Positions 44,950 to 59,547 are shown, numbered from the stretch's first letter. The stretch is 64,000 nt of DNA from Cricetomys ansorgei (GCA_026225945.1 JAMJFZ010001134.1:62001-126000), one strand, 5' to 3'. Notes: generated by a model not told the origin, from the sequence alone. Translations and numbers: made by a program.

Positions 44950-47900
44950 AATGGTTTATAACTTTTAACAAAGAACATTAATGTAACTTATTTTGTCTAA
45001 TTTGATGTAGCCTTCATAGTATGAGCAAAATCAGTGTAGATATGTATTATGATAATATTGCTACATTGAGATACTGAGAAATACTAGATTTATAATTTGA
45101 ACTTGGCTAAACACATGTGAGGAAACATAGCTGACATAGAATGGTGAAACAACATAAGGGGGATAGCTCATTGGTAAAATTCAACAGAAGAGAGAAAGTG
45201 AAGGGCACTCTCTTTCCTCAAGTGTATTCACAGGAGAGTGAGAAGAAACTTATTATAATAGAAACATGTCAGAGAAAAGCAGGGCTACTTTTAGCTTGCT
45301 TCAGGGTTACCATTCTTTCAGAAGAAGAACATTTCTGATGTATGTGCTTGTTTTTATATGAACACTTTTATTGATGCCACTTGTTAAAGATAATCTTGTC
45401 CAAATAATAGTGAAATTTAAAAACGAAAAGATGCTTATATTGTCCAAAATTCTTTTGTTCTTTATAGCAAAGAAAGCAAAGGAGGTGGTAAAAAGTAGGA
45501 AAAATCACACAATGTAAAAATAAGTAATTTTTTTCATAAAAAGGAACATAAGGAGAGAGACAATACTGATTTTTCAAGTTGTTAGTGCTATAGCTTATGC
45601 TCACAATACGAACCACTGAGGGTGATGAAAAGAGTACTTGAAAAAGAAAAGTCAAATAGCTACATTGCCTGGTAGAGAGAATGTGGGAAATGGAGGCAGT
45701 GGGTACTGTATGAGTGCTACGGAAGAGGAGTAATGTAAAAATGTAAATTTTGTTTTTCTGAAAAGAATTCTGCATTATCTGAGATTAAAATGTGGTTATC
45801 ACTTTTTCATAAATTTGCATGACACTTCAGATATATAAGTGATATTTTGTTCCAATATTATGAAAAATGCATATCAATCATGGGTTGGAAGACATTACAG
45901 GAGATAGGATATTCTTTGAAGAAGTGAACTAAGGAGAAATCATGTCAGATATTTGCTACGTACAATTTATTTAGAAGATAGCTTTAAAAATCCTAAAGAG
46001 ACTTGGAGATTCTCAGTGTTATTTTTTTCCTGAAACAGTCCATGAAGTTGCTACAAACCATGTAGATGACCTCACCCAGATGCTTCAAAGGCATATATTG
46101 TATGTTTCTCAGGTGAGAGCCAATGGCTCCTGTGGGCACTGTCGTGCTTACAGATCATGAGAGAAAGACATACATTTGATTCAGTTAGGAAAGCATTTCA
46201 TGTCATTTTGCGTTTCTCTGAATGTTCACTTACTAGTGAAGAAAAGCTAGACAGGACATTTGACATTAATTTTGTATACTCCATGTAGGTTGCAGATGCC
46301 ATTGTATTCCAGAAACAATAATTGTATTGATCCTAGCAATTGTCACTATGATATGCTTTTGTAAATCCATAAAAACTCTTAATGCTCTCAATAAATTTGC
46401 CACAGCATTTTTTTTTTTGCTTTGAACATCCCAATCCAGAGTCTGGTGGGCTTTTGTCATTTAGCCATATTAGGTAAACTTGGCCTGGTAAGTAAGTATA
46501 GAAGATAATATTAAGTATCACAAAGTTATCTAGAGAGAGTTACTGGTAAATCTTAATGTTTTTGAGTGACAACAAAAAGTTAGGTCAATAAAGATATTAT
46601 CAGTAAATGAAAAAGCAAACAAGGGATCCTTAAATGATCAATGAAAAGAAAAACGTGTTAAGATTAGTGCTAACCTGTAATTGCTATGGAATACACTAAG
46701 AGAACTGACAACTAAGAACTAAGAGATATCAATATGTTTGAATATCTTAAATATAGCACCATTTTATACCTAACTAAAGGATGAAAATAATGATTTTAAA
46801 ATAGATGTAAAAAGATGAAAGCTTTCTCAAGAATGAACATTCCACAAAAATGTTCATTGTAGATCAGAACCAAAGTGCAGAGTTCTGAGATTTTGGAGTT
46901 ATGAGAGAGTTTCGTTGGTCCTACCTCATGGAAATAACATTTCATTACTTGAATCAACAAATAGAGTGGCCATTGAAGAATAATAAAATTAATAAAAAGG
47001 AAGAGAAATATAAATAACATCAGGCAGTGACATTGATAGAGACAGACAGACAGACAGACACACACACATACACAGACACACAGAGAAAGAGAGAGACATA
47101 TCAACCAATATTCTTGTCCAAATTACAGAGAACTAAAAGACAATGTTGTATTCAGTATTATTTTCCATGTAAATATAATATATATTTGAAAATACAAAAT
47201 TCAGCATAATTGAGGTTATATACATTTAAAAACTCTCAAAAATAAATCAGTGAAAGTTTAACTAAAACAGTAGTAGATAAGAAAATGTTTATAAAAGTTT
47301 ATGTGAATTTAACTTGAGTAAATTAAGACCCTAAAGTAAATTTTATTCATTGCAAATTACAAATTCAAACTTTTTCCAAGTACATATGAACTGTACTCCC
47401 TTCAAACTTTCATATTGCAAGAGGAAAGACAGTATTGCATATGAACACATGCAATATTTTAAAAAAACAGAGCTAACAGAGGGTAATAATATTGCAAAAG
47501 GTCATTGATATTCATAAAAGAATAAGGCCAAATTGATTAATTCAGCCATCTCTTTCTTCGTAAGAGTGAAGGTAAGCTCAAAGCCTCATGCTACAGAATA
47601 TAATTAAGTGAAATTATTGCTGTAGACTCATTATTAATGAATTATTAATTCTCATTATTAATGAGAATTATCAGAGGTAGTATGCAATGTATTTATTGTT
47701 TCAAAATATTCCCTTTTAATAGTTCAAATGTAAAATAGTTGATGCATGCTGAATTAAATCAAGCAAATATTTAATATTCTCTCTGATGCTGATTACCAGT
47801 GCCAGGTGGTTTGGAGAGAGAATAATGACTTGCTTCCTGAATACTTTGTACCAAATTACTTATAAAAAGCTTCTTAATAGCATGTCAACCATGGAGAATT

Positions 47901-48950
47901 TCAAAGTAAAAACAAAACAGAACAAAACAAAGCTAATGATTGCTAGGTGAACCTATTTGTATGTGTATTAGAACATTTTAAGTAGAGTAACAAAATCGAC
48001 CAAACTAAAGGACTTGAAAATTCAAAAAATAGAAATATAAAACAGCATACCTGCAATTATTAAGCTTGAATATCATCCTGGCAGTGTCAGCAATCCACCT
48101 ACACTTTACTCTTTGCTGATATATGTACTCATTGGAAATAAGTAATGCACTGATATTTCTTCTGCAGTAGCAACTTTAAAATTTATCATTAAAACTTTAA
48201 AATTGTCTTACAGTTGATTGAATAGATAGACTAAAATTTATGTCAAAATAAAGAATACTTAAATTAAGCCCCAAGTGCTAGGCAGGCCTAGGAACAAATT
48301 TAAAGAAAGAATCAAACAAATAGGAATATTCCTCAGTAGTATTAGAGGTATAGATTTGACACAAGAGTGTCATCATTCTTGAATAGTTGTTTTAGTCTGC
48401 CTTTCTCCTTCTGCTGTATATTCAAATAGATTTGGAAGATAAAGGATATGAAAATACAAAGAGTTTAGCTTTGTGGGGGTTAATAAAAACCTAATGGGAG
48501 CAATGTAGATTCAAAAACAAGGTGAATTACTTACACAAATGGACAACACAAACAAAACAATATTTAACCCTTTTGGAAATACCTATTCAGTGGTAATGGA
48601 TGGTCACAGATATCAAATGTGTATGAAACAGGGTACTTCCATTTCAAATTTTTATATAATCAGAAGCATTCTAAAAATGAGTAAATGTTTTCATTAAAAT
48701 TTAGAAAGAGGCCTGTAAACTAATCACAGACCTCACATATCTTCAGTCTCAGGATCCAATAAGTGGAGTGATAGCAAGTCTCCTTGAAAAAAAAACAATA
48801 ATAGAATCATTAGGATTTTTCTATCAATTTTTCTAGCATGCCTAACAAAAACAACTTAGAGATATTTCCTAGCAAAATCAACTTTGAGAAACAGGAATTA
48901 ACTCTGCTTTGCTCTCTACTCATCACTGTCTTTGAAGAAAATCATTCATT
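44950..48950 (+). repeat. Segmental duplication, block G copy 2
   Basis: Direct-orientation paralogue of 38580-41800, somewhat longer. The 135-codon minus frame at 45368-45775 falls in it; the matching region of copy 1 (about 38.9-39.15 kb) holds only a shorter frame at 38950-39135, so it does not look like a conserved gene. Confidence 0.8.
47038..47100 (+). repeat. (GACA)n/(CA)n/(GA)n microsatellite
   Basis: gacagaca repeats followed by cacaca and gagaga. Positional counterpart of 39861-39974. Confidence 0.9.
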
Positions 48951-49349
48951 ATTATTTATTTTAAATGACATTTCCAATGTCCAATGTCCACTTCTTACAC
49001 TCTAAGTTTATTAGTTCTTCTAATGTTTCTTCAGCTTTGTTTCTTAAGTACATAGATCCATGGAACTTCTGGACATGACTCTACAATATAAGGAGAATGA
49101 CTCTGAAGTTTTTGATTACACATATTCATTTCTTGCATGCTTATCAAAACCATACTGGATATCACTGACAATACACCCATGTACATATTCCATTAGACAA
49201 AATACATTTTATTATGCAGAAATTATTTTCTATATTTGGCTGTGTTACAAGAGAGATATGAATTCTTCTGAAAACAAAGTTAAGTATTGATTAGTATCAA
49301 AGTCAATCACCCATGAAAATCTGAATAGTAAATTCTTTTTTTTTCAGAA
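48951..49349. other. Unrecognised sequence between duplicated blocks
   Basis: No gene; the 76-codon plus frame at 49060-49290 has no recognisable domain. Confidence 0.3.
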
Positions 49350-50560
49350 TCCCCAACCTCAACATTTCCCTGTATCTTTGGTTTCTTATACAGTCCTAAC
49401 AATTTGTCACCTCCATTCACGTAGAGGTCAAGTTAAAACAACTTTTTACCTATTTCCTTCTTCTGTCTTCTTACACTCAATGATGTTAAGCTTCTATGCA
49501 CCTTTCTGTGTCTTTTTGAGTTTAAGCATATGCAGAAATGTCATTAATATTTTGTCTACTAAGAAAGCTTTATGTAAAAGTAATCAAATTCATTTTTTCG
49601 ATTCTCTTGTTTCTATCTAAAATCACAAAGCAGTCCTGTTATTTCATCAGATTTTAAACATTTTGACAATGACACTTTAAAGTGAAGTCCTGAATTGTCA
49701 CAAAGACAGGAGGTGTATGGAAGGAGGAAAAGTAAGAAGCAAAAGTTGTAATTATACTATAATATCATGATATTGAATAAATGCAAATATTTCACAATTT
49801 ATAAATTAGTCTTTGCTTATTTCGAACAGTGTCCAATCAAATGTTTATTTTCATTTCTTTCACATTCCCTTGATTTTTATTTTATACTGATCTGTACTGA
49901 TGAGCCTTAGTTACTTACATTGATCTTGTATTGGTGTTCACCGTGAGTAGTAACTATAAATCAGTGTACAAATAATTAAAACACACAGGATATTGCCACA
50001 TGAGATCCTGCTCTATTTACATCGAGCTGTCTCTTCCTCTGATACCTAATGTCAAATTAAGGTTTGGCTAGAAAGAGAAAGCTTGAGGCAACACCTTGGA
50101 AGGCATGTTCAACTTTATATACGTAAGACATTAGTTTTTTTATTTTGTATGATTTGTTGTTAGAGACACACATTCCCCACTTGAAACATCAAAAATTTCC
50201 AAACATTATTTACTTCCTGTTTTCCTTTGCATATTTTTTTTGAAAATTTTTGGCAGACACTACCTTTAAGAATGATGGCATTGACAAAAAGGTGGGGGAT
50301 TAGAAGTTACCCAGTTGAAACTGTGTATGTAAATAAGTTAAACACTCCTTAACAAATGTAATGGTAAATATAGATATTCCTCAACAAAGAAAAATATAAC
50401 ATAAAAAATATTGAGACGAAATCAAATGAACCATTCACAAGTAATATATGATCCTGAATGTAAAATAAATGAAGCTTACTGCCCTGTTTTATGAAAATGA
50501 AAAATCCCAATTCAATTGTCAAATATTTAATTTTTTTTACATATCAGGTACTGTTTTAAT
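49350..50560 (+). repeat. Three-copy duplicated segment, copy 2
   Basis: Paralogue of 34020-35050 and 55310-56450. The 80-codon frame at 49378-49620 is not preserved in the others. Confidence 0.65.
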
Positions 50561-52780
50561 ACATTTCCATGGTTTCAATTATCATCAATGTTCATCATTT
50601 TCCCATCTCCTTTCTTTTCTCCAACACCTCCCACATGCCCTCCCATAAACCCATTGTCTGAAGCCACCAACTCAATTTACATTATTTTACTTTGATTGCT
50701 GTTGACAGATACACACACACACACACACACACACATACACACACAAAACCTGATGCAAACCATTTTACTGTGTGTATATATGGTTTCAGGGATGCATAAC
50801 ATTCTACATTGAACCACCATGTGCAGTGATCTCTTTCCTTGGTGAAGTTAATTCTCCTTCTCATTCTTTAGGACTCATGTTTTCTCTGGTCATTGTTTAG
50901 GCGTGGGATTATACAATATTTTCCTCCTCCACATTAACTTGTCCATTGATATTGCTGCTTTTCCCATCTTGTGAATTTTATTATTTGTAGGAGAACAATT
51001 TCAAAACAGAATTCCCAGTATTCTGGCTTTTATTTTCCATCCACACCCTTGTCAGAGCTGTTGTATGGTCCTTAGATGAAGGAAGAGAAATTTGGATATA
51101 TTCCTTTTGACCTGGTGTTCTGTTGTAGATTTCTCTGACATTTTCCATTTGCTATAAAGAGAAGCTTTTTACAATGAGAGCTACGATCTATACTTATCAG
51201 AGGTATAAAGATAAGACTTAAAATGAAAGAAATATGCTGGTCTAGCAAAATTGAAATAGTACATGCTTTTCTAACTTCCAAGACCACACTAGGCCTGGGC
51301 ATTTGACAAGGGTCCCAGTGCAGGTATGGTTTAACAGCATGATTTCCTGCCTGGTGTTTGGTCTTGAGCTGTTTGTTGCCACCAACATGTGAATGCCACT
51401 TCTATGTAATTGTCATTGTTCGCAGGTGTTCCATCTGGATAAGACTGTTTGCTTCTCTCCATTAGCATCTCACACAGTATTTTCTGGAACTGTAGAAGTG
51501 ACATGACGTGAACAATATTAGGATCACAGATTCTGTTAGAATTGTTCTGAGTCCTGTGTCTTAACTGTGCGGTGGCTTTGACCATAGGGGCTCATCAACA
51601 ACCACAGCTTATAAGAGATAATTTCATTGTTTAGTCAGTCATATGCACAATCTGAAATATCAACCTCAATGAAGTTTTCTCTTGTCTGATTATTTATTTG
51701 TCTAGTCTTCTTTTAGGGAGTTTGTCAGCCCACATGGCTTTACTTCTTTTAAGGTATAAGTGTCTATACACATGCATATGCACATACCTACAAGTATATG
51801 TATATTATATAACTTGAATTAAATATAAAATACAAATGCATAATACAAATGTAAAGTGAAATAGATACATATGAAATAGAATTGTATAATATGATCCCTT
51901 GACGCTTCATCAAATGATGCATTTCCCTATTGTGTGAATGAGTTCCACATTGGGAAACTTAAACTTACAATTCTGATTTCATTTTATACTATCTTTATCC
52001 TACCACTTACCTCCAAATACTCAACCTCATATTATGTAGTTACCTTAAACATTCTGGATATATTTGATCACTTAATATTGTATACACATATCTCTGTATT
52101 TAGAGTGGATTTCTCACTTCATTATATTTTCCTGTTCCTTTAGTTTTCCTAGAAAGTTCTTGCAGTAATTTTTTACAGATGAATAAAATTTAGTCCTTGA
52201 GGAATCTACTTCCTCACCTTAATAATACTTAGGCTGCTTCAATTTCCTAGGTATTGTAAATAGAACAGCAACACACATGACTGAGAAAATGTCCCTGAAA
52301 TTGGATGTCAAGTTGTTTTGGCATAGCAGAGAAATGGCCTTTTGAGAATTAACCAGTCAGCTTTTCAGAATTTCACAGTTTTACAATTCCACCAAGTATC
52401 ATTGTGAGTTCCCTTTTCCTTACATTGCCTCCAATATTTCTTCTTGGATGTGGTTTATTTGATCTTGCTCTTCTGACTAGGGTAAGATGAATGCACAGCA
52501 GTGCTTTTATTTCCAGTTCCCAAATGACTAGCACAATAGGACCTCTTATGAGATGTTTCTGTGTAATTTTCTCTGTTTCACTATGTATCATCTTAAATAC
52601 TCACTTCATTTCCTAGAAATATCTTAAATGCTGTATTTGCATTCTGAATGTGTTTTCTGAGATATTTATGTATTCTAGCTATTTATTCTCTGTCAGTTGA
52701 TAGAAAGAAATTCTTCTCTCTCATTCTGTGGACTTTCCATTCATCCAATGAACTGGTTTATTTATCTGTGCAAATGCTTT
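50561..52780 (-). repeat. LINE-1 ORF2 end and 3' UTR, antisense (decayed)
   Basis: Left part (50561-51300) matches the antisense L1 3' UTR blocks at 21.7, 26.8, 35.2 and 56.5 kb ('ataaagagaagcttt' at 51155-51169, 'ctatacttatcagaggtata' at 51188-51207). Right part (52340-52780) reads as reverse-complement L1 ORF2 C-terminal coding sequence: 'acaattccaccaagtatcat' (52383-52402), 'cttctgactagggtaagatg' (52469-52488), 'tctgtggactttccattcat' (52725-52744). The middle (51300-52260) is less certain. Confidence 0.55.
50710..50746 (+). repeat. (CA)n microsatellite
   Basis: About 37 bp of CA with one tac interruption, inside the antisense L1. Confidence 0.95.
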
Positions 52781-54029
52781 TTTGTTCTATGAAGTCCCAC
52801 TAGTAAGCTGTTCATTTTGTTCACAGCTAGCATATTTTCCTGATCTTGCAAGCATTTCTTCTTGTTCCCCCTGGTGAGGCCGTTAGGGTCTAACAGTTAA
52901 TAACAAAGCCATATTCACATACATGGCTCTGATTAAACTCATATATCAACATACTAAAAGTAACATAAATGTTATTTGTTACGGAGTTGTTGTGAGGGGA
53001 TTGACTATCTTGGTATGGAGATGTGAGACATCTATGATAAAAACTTACATGCTGTGAAATTTTGAAAGAACATATTATTAAATTAAAAACACTTTACTGG
53101 AGATATCAGTAATAAAACACTCTTTCAATAAATGGAAAAAAGTCATGAGAAATCGAATGAAATTTGAAAGCTTTGGACATTCCATGCATTCACACTCACA
53201 GCATTCAGCCCCTATTTCACAGCTAGCCTTTCTTCCATGTCCACTCTGTCTCAAGTATCAATCTTCTGCATTTGTGACCATCATAGAATGGGTTTATTCA
53301 CTCAAATTGTAGAATACTAACCATATTAGTGGACCTGACATAGGTTTTGTTTATTTCTTATGTGCTTTTGTTTTTCTGTTACTGAATAGTAAGAATAATT
53401 GAAGATTCCACTTTAAAATCCAATTACTGGAGGATGAAATTCTATTGTATATTAACCTTTTCAAACCAAATGGATGACTCACTCACATCTTCTGTTTATC
53501 CGTACTCATCTGCTGTATTTCTTGGCTTGATGCTCAGGATTAATATTGACAAAGGAAGCCATAGTGCACAGGACTTTTGTAATATGATTTTTATGGTTTG
53601 TATCGAGTTTTATTTTATATTTTCAGAGGAATGAAATGATTTGATATATTTATTAAAATTTTATCTATATTTCTCCATACAAATTATTACTTGTCAATAT
53701 TTGATGCACATGTTTCATTAATGATATTAAGGATTTCTTCATACATTCTGAATACATATACTTACTGTTTAAAATGTTTTTTAAGAGTTCATAATATCTA
53801 CATTTTTATAATTATCTGTCTTCCATTAACTCTTTGTCCTATGTAGGACAATGCAATAACTAATTGGTGGTTACCCTGAAAAACATTCCCTATATCTAGT
53901 GTCCAATTTTTTAAGTTTCATTAGTGGTTTCTCGCATATTTTGTTAAGTTTTCCTACTTAAATCTATAGGTCTGTGTATCTTCAGGATGCAGCTTTACTC
54001 TTCTGAGGAAGATTACTTAGAGATTTTTG

Positions 54030-55090
54030 ATTACAGAACTTTTTATTTTTTAATTTTGTTTAATTTCATTTTCCCCCACGTAATATATATCCAGAATTCA
54101 GGCTTCCCTTCCTCCATCTTTCCCAGCTTTTTCCCATCTCCCTTCTCTCTCATATCCACCTATTTTCTTATCTCTTCTTCTCCTCAGAAAAAGATCAGAT
54201 CTAACCTAACAGGCATACCATCTAACAGAGGCCCTAGGGCAGATAAAATTTTCAGAAAGAAAACACTCCTACTTGTAGGAGTTCTAAAAGAATATGAAGC
54301 CCAACCACGTTAAAATATATATGGTGGACTTAGCAAAGACACATGTAGGCTCCATGACTGCTGCTTCAGTCTTTGTGAGCCACTGTATGTCTTGGACAGT
54401 TAACTCTATAAGGCATGTCTCCTACTGCTCTCGAAATGCCCAGTCCTCACAATTTCTCTCTTCTCTTTGCCCCCTGGTTCTCCAAACTCTGCCCAATGTT
54501 TGGGAATGGGACTCGGTAACAGCTCCCATAAACTACTAGAGATAGCCTCTCTGATGAAGATTGTACTAGACACTGATCTATGAAAATAGCAAAATATCAT
54601 TGGGAATCACCTATTACTATGCTTGGTCTGCCTCCTGAATATGACTGCAGTGTCAATTATTGGCTTCTTCTCTTGACATGAGGATCTATCTCTCTAATGT
54701 CCCAGCACATCTTGAAATGCAGTGCAAAATGTAGGAGGAAAATTTTGTGACTGAATTGATTTCCTAGTCCCACGATTGGAAGACTTGCCTGGTTAAAGAA
54801 GATGGCCAATTCAAGTTCCCTATTCTCTGTTACTAGGATTTCTCCCTATGATCAAGCTTGTAAATATCAGGCAGTGCCCACAATACTAGATTTCAAGTGC
54901 ATTTCAAAATTCCAATCTCTATTCCCTACATTATCTCCCTACAACCCCTTTCCCCACTGGTGATACATTCCCCTCCTACATAAGTCTATCTGAAAAATCT
55001 CCTCTATTTCCCCTTCCTAGAGAAAACCATATGTCCTAACTGGAGTCCTCTTTAAGTCGTACAATAAAATAATATTCTAATTCAATACTT
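54030..55090 (-). repeat. LINE-1 3' end, antisense
   Basis: Paralogue of the L1 at 32726-33780: 'acacatgtaggctccatgac' (54339-54358), 'ctctgatgaagattgtacta' (54549-54568), 'gaagatggccaattcaagtt' (54799-54818). A T-run equivalent is degraded. Confidence 0.75.
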
Positions 55091-55309
55091 ATCAAAATCC
55101 TTTTGCTTAGAATATCCATTGAAAATTTGCTAGCTTACAATTTGATGCATCATTTTATTTTATTTTCCCTAAATTTATATCTACATTTTGATTCCATTAC
55201 TTTATTATAAATATAAGAATTGTCTTAACCACAAACTGTTGTTTACTCAATACCAAGATTAATTGATCATAAGAGTCTTAAATGCAAATACTCTTTATTT
55301 CAGTTAAGT

Positions 55310-56450
55310 GATACAACATGTCAGAGACCCTACCACTCTCAGCATTTCCCTCTGTGTTTGGCTCTTTATTCAATCCTATGCATTTTGCCTCATCCATTCC
55401 ACTTGTGGTCATATCATAGCAGTCTTTTAAATTATTTTCTTTCTTCTGTTTTTACTTTTTTGTGAAAATGATAATTGGAAATTTTCTGTGTTTTTGCTTG
55501 AGTATAACCATGTGTCCAACCTAAGTTAAATATTTTCATTTTCTGAGAGATTTATGGAATTCAAACTGTAGACATTTCTTGATTGATTCTACATAATTTC
55601 TTGATTGTGTTTCTACGTAATCACAAGACAGTACTAGTACTTCATCTAACGGTCCCAACATTGAAATAATGTCTGTATTACACCTGAAATTCTATTTAAT
55701 TTCAACATCAAAATTTTTTTCATTTCCTTGATCATTCCTTATATCTCCATTTCATTTTACACTAACTTAAATGGAGAATAGACTCAAGGACTTATTTTCT
55801 TCATGGAGTTTGGGAAAAATCAACCATAGGAAATAAGAATTCCAAGTTCCCTGAGTGAAAATAAGCAGAATATTGACACAATAGATTATATCTAAGGACA
55901 GATTGTATCTTCAAAGACACTCTGGTGGCTGACCTTAGACGAAAACATCTTGAAGGAAAGAAAATGCAGGCAGCACCTTCCAAGGCAAACTAAACTATAT
56001 ATCCATGAAGTTACAAAGCAACTGTCCCAATTTTTGCATTTTTTGCTGTTAGATTTGCAGTTTGCTAACTTTATAGAGTGTTCTTCTTGTCTTGTTCTGT
56101 TTCTTCTTGTCTCTGTATTTTTCTTTTCTCAGTATAGCTATAGATAGACATTACATACAAAAAATGAATAGAAATAAGAATGAGGTATAGAGAAACACAA
56201 TTAAAATCCTTGAAAGTTGCTTACAGAATCCTGAAATAATGTAGTAAAATATATAATAATAAAAACAGTGAAGAAAATAATTAGATGATTATTAACTAGA
56301 TGAAGAAAAAGAAATTCTAATAAAAATGCCACATAATTCTGAATGTGTAATATGAACCCCAGGATTGTTTTATATTAGAAATACTATTACAATTCAAATG
56401 TAAAATATTGAATTATGTTTGTTACATATCAGTTCCTGTTTTTATCACTT
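55310..56450 (+). repeat. Three-copy duplicated segment, copy 3
   Basis: Paralogue of 34020-35050 and 49350-50560, in direct orientation. No gene. Confidence 0.65.
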
Positions 56451-56459
56451 TTTGATTAC

Positions 56460-57190
56460 ATTAAAATATTATTACATCATGTTCCCTTGTTTGTCCTCCC
56501 TGCAGCTTCTCTCTGTTCTACGTACTGACTTTCTCTCAAATTAATGATTTTCATCAAATATTATTGTTACATACATGTTATTTCATATATATAAACATAG
56601 TTGTATGAATACGACCTGCTGGGTTGGTTTGTGCATCTTCTTTGCATATGCAAATTCAGAATACACTTTGATATTGGAAAGAATTTAGAGGTGTCATCCA
56701 TGGGAAAATTAATACTTTTCTTCCATTCATTAATTGTTAGTTTTTGTCTAGGGTTGTAAACATAAAATTGTCCTCTTCCATGGTAGCATAATTACATTTC
56801 TTGTCATTGTTCAGATTCTTTTTAGTCAACCATAATTTTATGTATTTTTTTTGCAGCATTCCTATTATTTCATAAGATTAGATCTCTGAACAAATTTCTG
56901 TTCCTCTAATTCTTAAATGTTTTCAGATGCCACTTTTGAATTGGTTGTAGAGCCATTAGTACAGAGTTGTGCAATAATTTTGCCATTGGACATTTGTACT
57001 CTATGCCATAATGTCTCCATTTTAAAAAGTTGTGATTTACTGTGATGGTGTCTGACTCAAAGAGAAGGTTCTTCAATCAGGATTGGTTCTACATTTTTTT
57101 GTTAATCCAATGGAATTTAGAATACAGTTCTGAATAACTTGGTCTTGTGAAATGATAGTAGGACATTCTCTGTAAAGAGAAGGCATCCAT
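56460..57190 (-). repeat. LINE-1 3' UTR, antisense, left of gag insertion
   Basis: 'tgttcccttgtttgtcctcc' (56480-56499) opens a 3' UTR-like series that ends with 'gagaaggttcttcaatcagg' (57062-57081) and 'gtgaaatgatagtaggacat' (57147-57166), where ERV gag begins. Confidence 0.6.
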
Positions 57191-58170
57191 TAGAAATGAG
57201 TGATTTATATACATTAAAAAACATCATGGTAGCATAGAGCATGTGTTCACCTTATGTTTAGCAGGTGCTGAGTAATTTAAAAGTCCAGCATCAAATGATT
57301 CCATAAGATTGAAAAGGGAAATCACTGTCATTACCTCCACTGTCAATTTTCACTGAGGCTGGACCTATCCTTCAGTGGATTACCTGTTGGTGAGAAGAGG
57401 CAACATATATGCAACAGTATTACAAGGCAATGGGAATAAGTAAAACCTCAGACCAGCTAGTTGGTGAGGGTCAGTATACAGAATTACAAGAGTAGGTTCT
57501 TATTGATTATGTGACCATAAAATATTGTCATTTGGCATATTTGAGGGTTTATGAATAGGTAGAAGATTCAGGCAAATGTTAAATTTCCTTAACCAAGATC
57601 ATTCAAGGCTCAATGAAGTTCTTTATAGATTTTCTGCGAGGAATATCTGGAGCCACATAAAGGGCTATTTCAGACCTTGAAGATCAAGGTGAAGATCAAG
57701 ACCACAGCAATTGAAAATGTTTTGCAGCTTCTACAGGAAAACTCTGCACCCATGGTGCAGTGGATTCGAGCTACTGTAGATATACTTTCAAATACTTAAA
57801 TGTCCACTGTCATAAGAGAATAAATAGTTAAGGGGCAAAAATATCAAAATACATACAGTTTTAGTTGCAGGAGATATGGCCATTTGAAAAGGGATTATGT
57901 CTGAGTTATTTCCAAAGATGATAGATTCTTTAAATATCAGTCAGAAAAAAGAAACAGATTGCCTAGGATTTGTAGATGGTTTGGAAAGGGTCAGCATTTG
58001 AGTATTAATCCCAAAAAGTTATAAAGGGTTATCCCTTGCCCTTGCTGTTGGGAAATACCATAGGGGGCTCTTCTCAGGCCAAAAAGCAAACAAGCCAATT
58101 CATGCCATTACTTAATTACCACACTGACTGAGAAACATAAACACTGCATTGGAGATCTGCCTACCAGAGT
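57191..58170 (+). pseudogene. Endogenous betaretrovirus-like (ERVK) gag fragment, second copy
   Basis: Paralogue of 26886-27865. Capsid region with an MHR-like stretch near 57600-57650, the invariant P-M-V-Q-W-I-R-A block (57749-57768) and two broken zinc knuckles. Knuckle 1 keeps G-H but has the same Ser-for-Cys and Tyr-for-Cys changes as copy A. Knuckle 2 has Phe at the second Cys and lacks the last Cys. Multiple stops and frameshifts. No LTRs, pol or env. It was duplicated as a passenger, not inserted twice. Confidence 0.75.
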
Positions 58171-58382
58171 AGATCATGGTAGTTTGTTAGGTTTCCTTCT
58201 TTTATTACTTACCTCTTGTAGGGTAGGACAAAAGTCCAGTCATAGAGATGTTGTTTACAGCTAGGATATGAGGGCCTCCATTGCAAATGTAGGTATACTT
58301 TCTTTAATGGTCATTGTCTCTCCTAGCTTCATTAAGCGTAATTTGACCATTGAATGTTTGAGAGTTTCTTTTTGTTTGTTTT
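58171..58382 (-). repeat. LINE-1 3' UTR fragment, antisense, right of gag insertion
   Basis: Same L1 blocks as 27866-28060 and 35330-35480. Confidence 0.6.
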
Positions 58383-58500
58383 ACTGGAGACATAATTACG
58401 ATTTAGCTTATATTGGCAAAAAACTCACTATACTTACCCGATTTACCTTAAGTATGTAAAAGCCCACCAGTCCCTGCCTCTGAGTACCTTGTGATTCTTG
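58383..58500 (-). repeat. B1-like SINE, antisense, diverged
   Basis: Paralogue of 28061-28195 and 35535-35668; 'gtccctgcctctgagtac' at 58470-58487. The terminal part is shortened by a small deletion. Confidence 0.6.
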
Positions 58501-59494
58501 GCTGACAACTTTACATTATTGTTTACATTTAAATCAATTTTGTTTTAAAATTAGTTTGATCCAGAAGACGCTGCCTTATTTGCTGGAATGAAAAATCAAA
58601 TCACATTTCATTCTCTAATTGTGGGTTGAGTTTGGTGCAATGATAAGCATCCTGTCTTCTTCAACTCATACTTCTTATTTATCTTTGACTTTTGTAATCG
58701 TTACTACGTGGTGACCTGACTTTATTCAAGTCAAAAACCACCATACATGAAAATAGTAATAAAAACCTATGAATTCTTTTGATTTTTAACATGTAAGGCC
58801 ATCATACACACATATTCCATCTTAAAAGCCTTAGAATTTAGATGAGAATTCATGAACAATATTAAAAAAAACAAAGATAATTATGCACCTACTCATGTTC
58901 AGTATGAAATCCATTTGTTAATTGATATTATACTAACGTAAAATTATCTTCAAATTTAATCTTCAAAATATGTTGCTATCCTGGTCTAGGGAAAATGTAT
59001 CCCAAAATATTCATGGAGTGTTCTTTATATTAGAATTTCAATTTTAACAAAAAACATATACTAAGGGACAAAAATTTTAAAAAAAAGTCTCTTCTTACAA
59101 TTGGGAAGACCAGAAGTGAACAGACAAAAAGCAGGATTAATTCCTTCTCTTTGCACAGAAAGTCAATTTTAGCAAGTACTCTCACCTCATTGATGGAAGA
59201 GAGATGTCAAATTTTGTGTTGTATGATTTCATTCCCTGCCAAGAGATTAAAAAATCCTCCAGACAATAGATATACCACTGTCTCCAAAGTTGACTCTCCT
59301 TACATGGAGGGGAGAAATATTTGGGACAATCTAGTCTCCAGACATCAGTACACTTGATGACATATGCAAAGATTCTTTTCAAATATAATTATGCTGTGAT
59401 ATAGTGACATACCACTCTCTGCTACAGGTATGTTGTGGAAAATAACCTTGACAAATTAATACAGTTGAAATGGAGACGAACTTATGTTTCTTGC

Positions 59495-59498
<4 letters not shown>

Positions 59499-59547
<49 letters not shown>
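59499..59547 (+). repeat. (GA)n microsatellite
   Basis: About 49 bp of GA, shorter than its paralogue at 29191-29250. It supplies the Arg/Glu run of the frame at 59435-59716. Confidence 0.95.

Larger units (their letters stand above)
52781..57069 (+). repeat. Segmental duplication, block E copy 2
   Basis: Direct-orientation paralogue of 31371-35190, continuing without a break into copy D (57070 onward), as copy 1 continues into copy C. The antisense L1 (54030-55090), the three-copy segment (55310-56450) and the antisense L1 3' UTR (56460-57190) sit in the same order as in copy 1. Confidence 0.9.

Noticed and set aside
45368..45775. 135-codon minus-strand frame as a conserved gene in block G
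   Set aside because: The paralogous region near 39 kb keeps only a short, different frame, so there is no sign of purifying selection.
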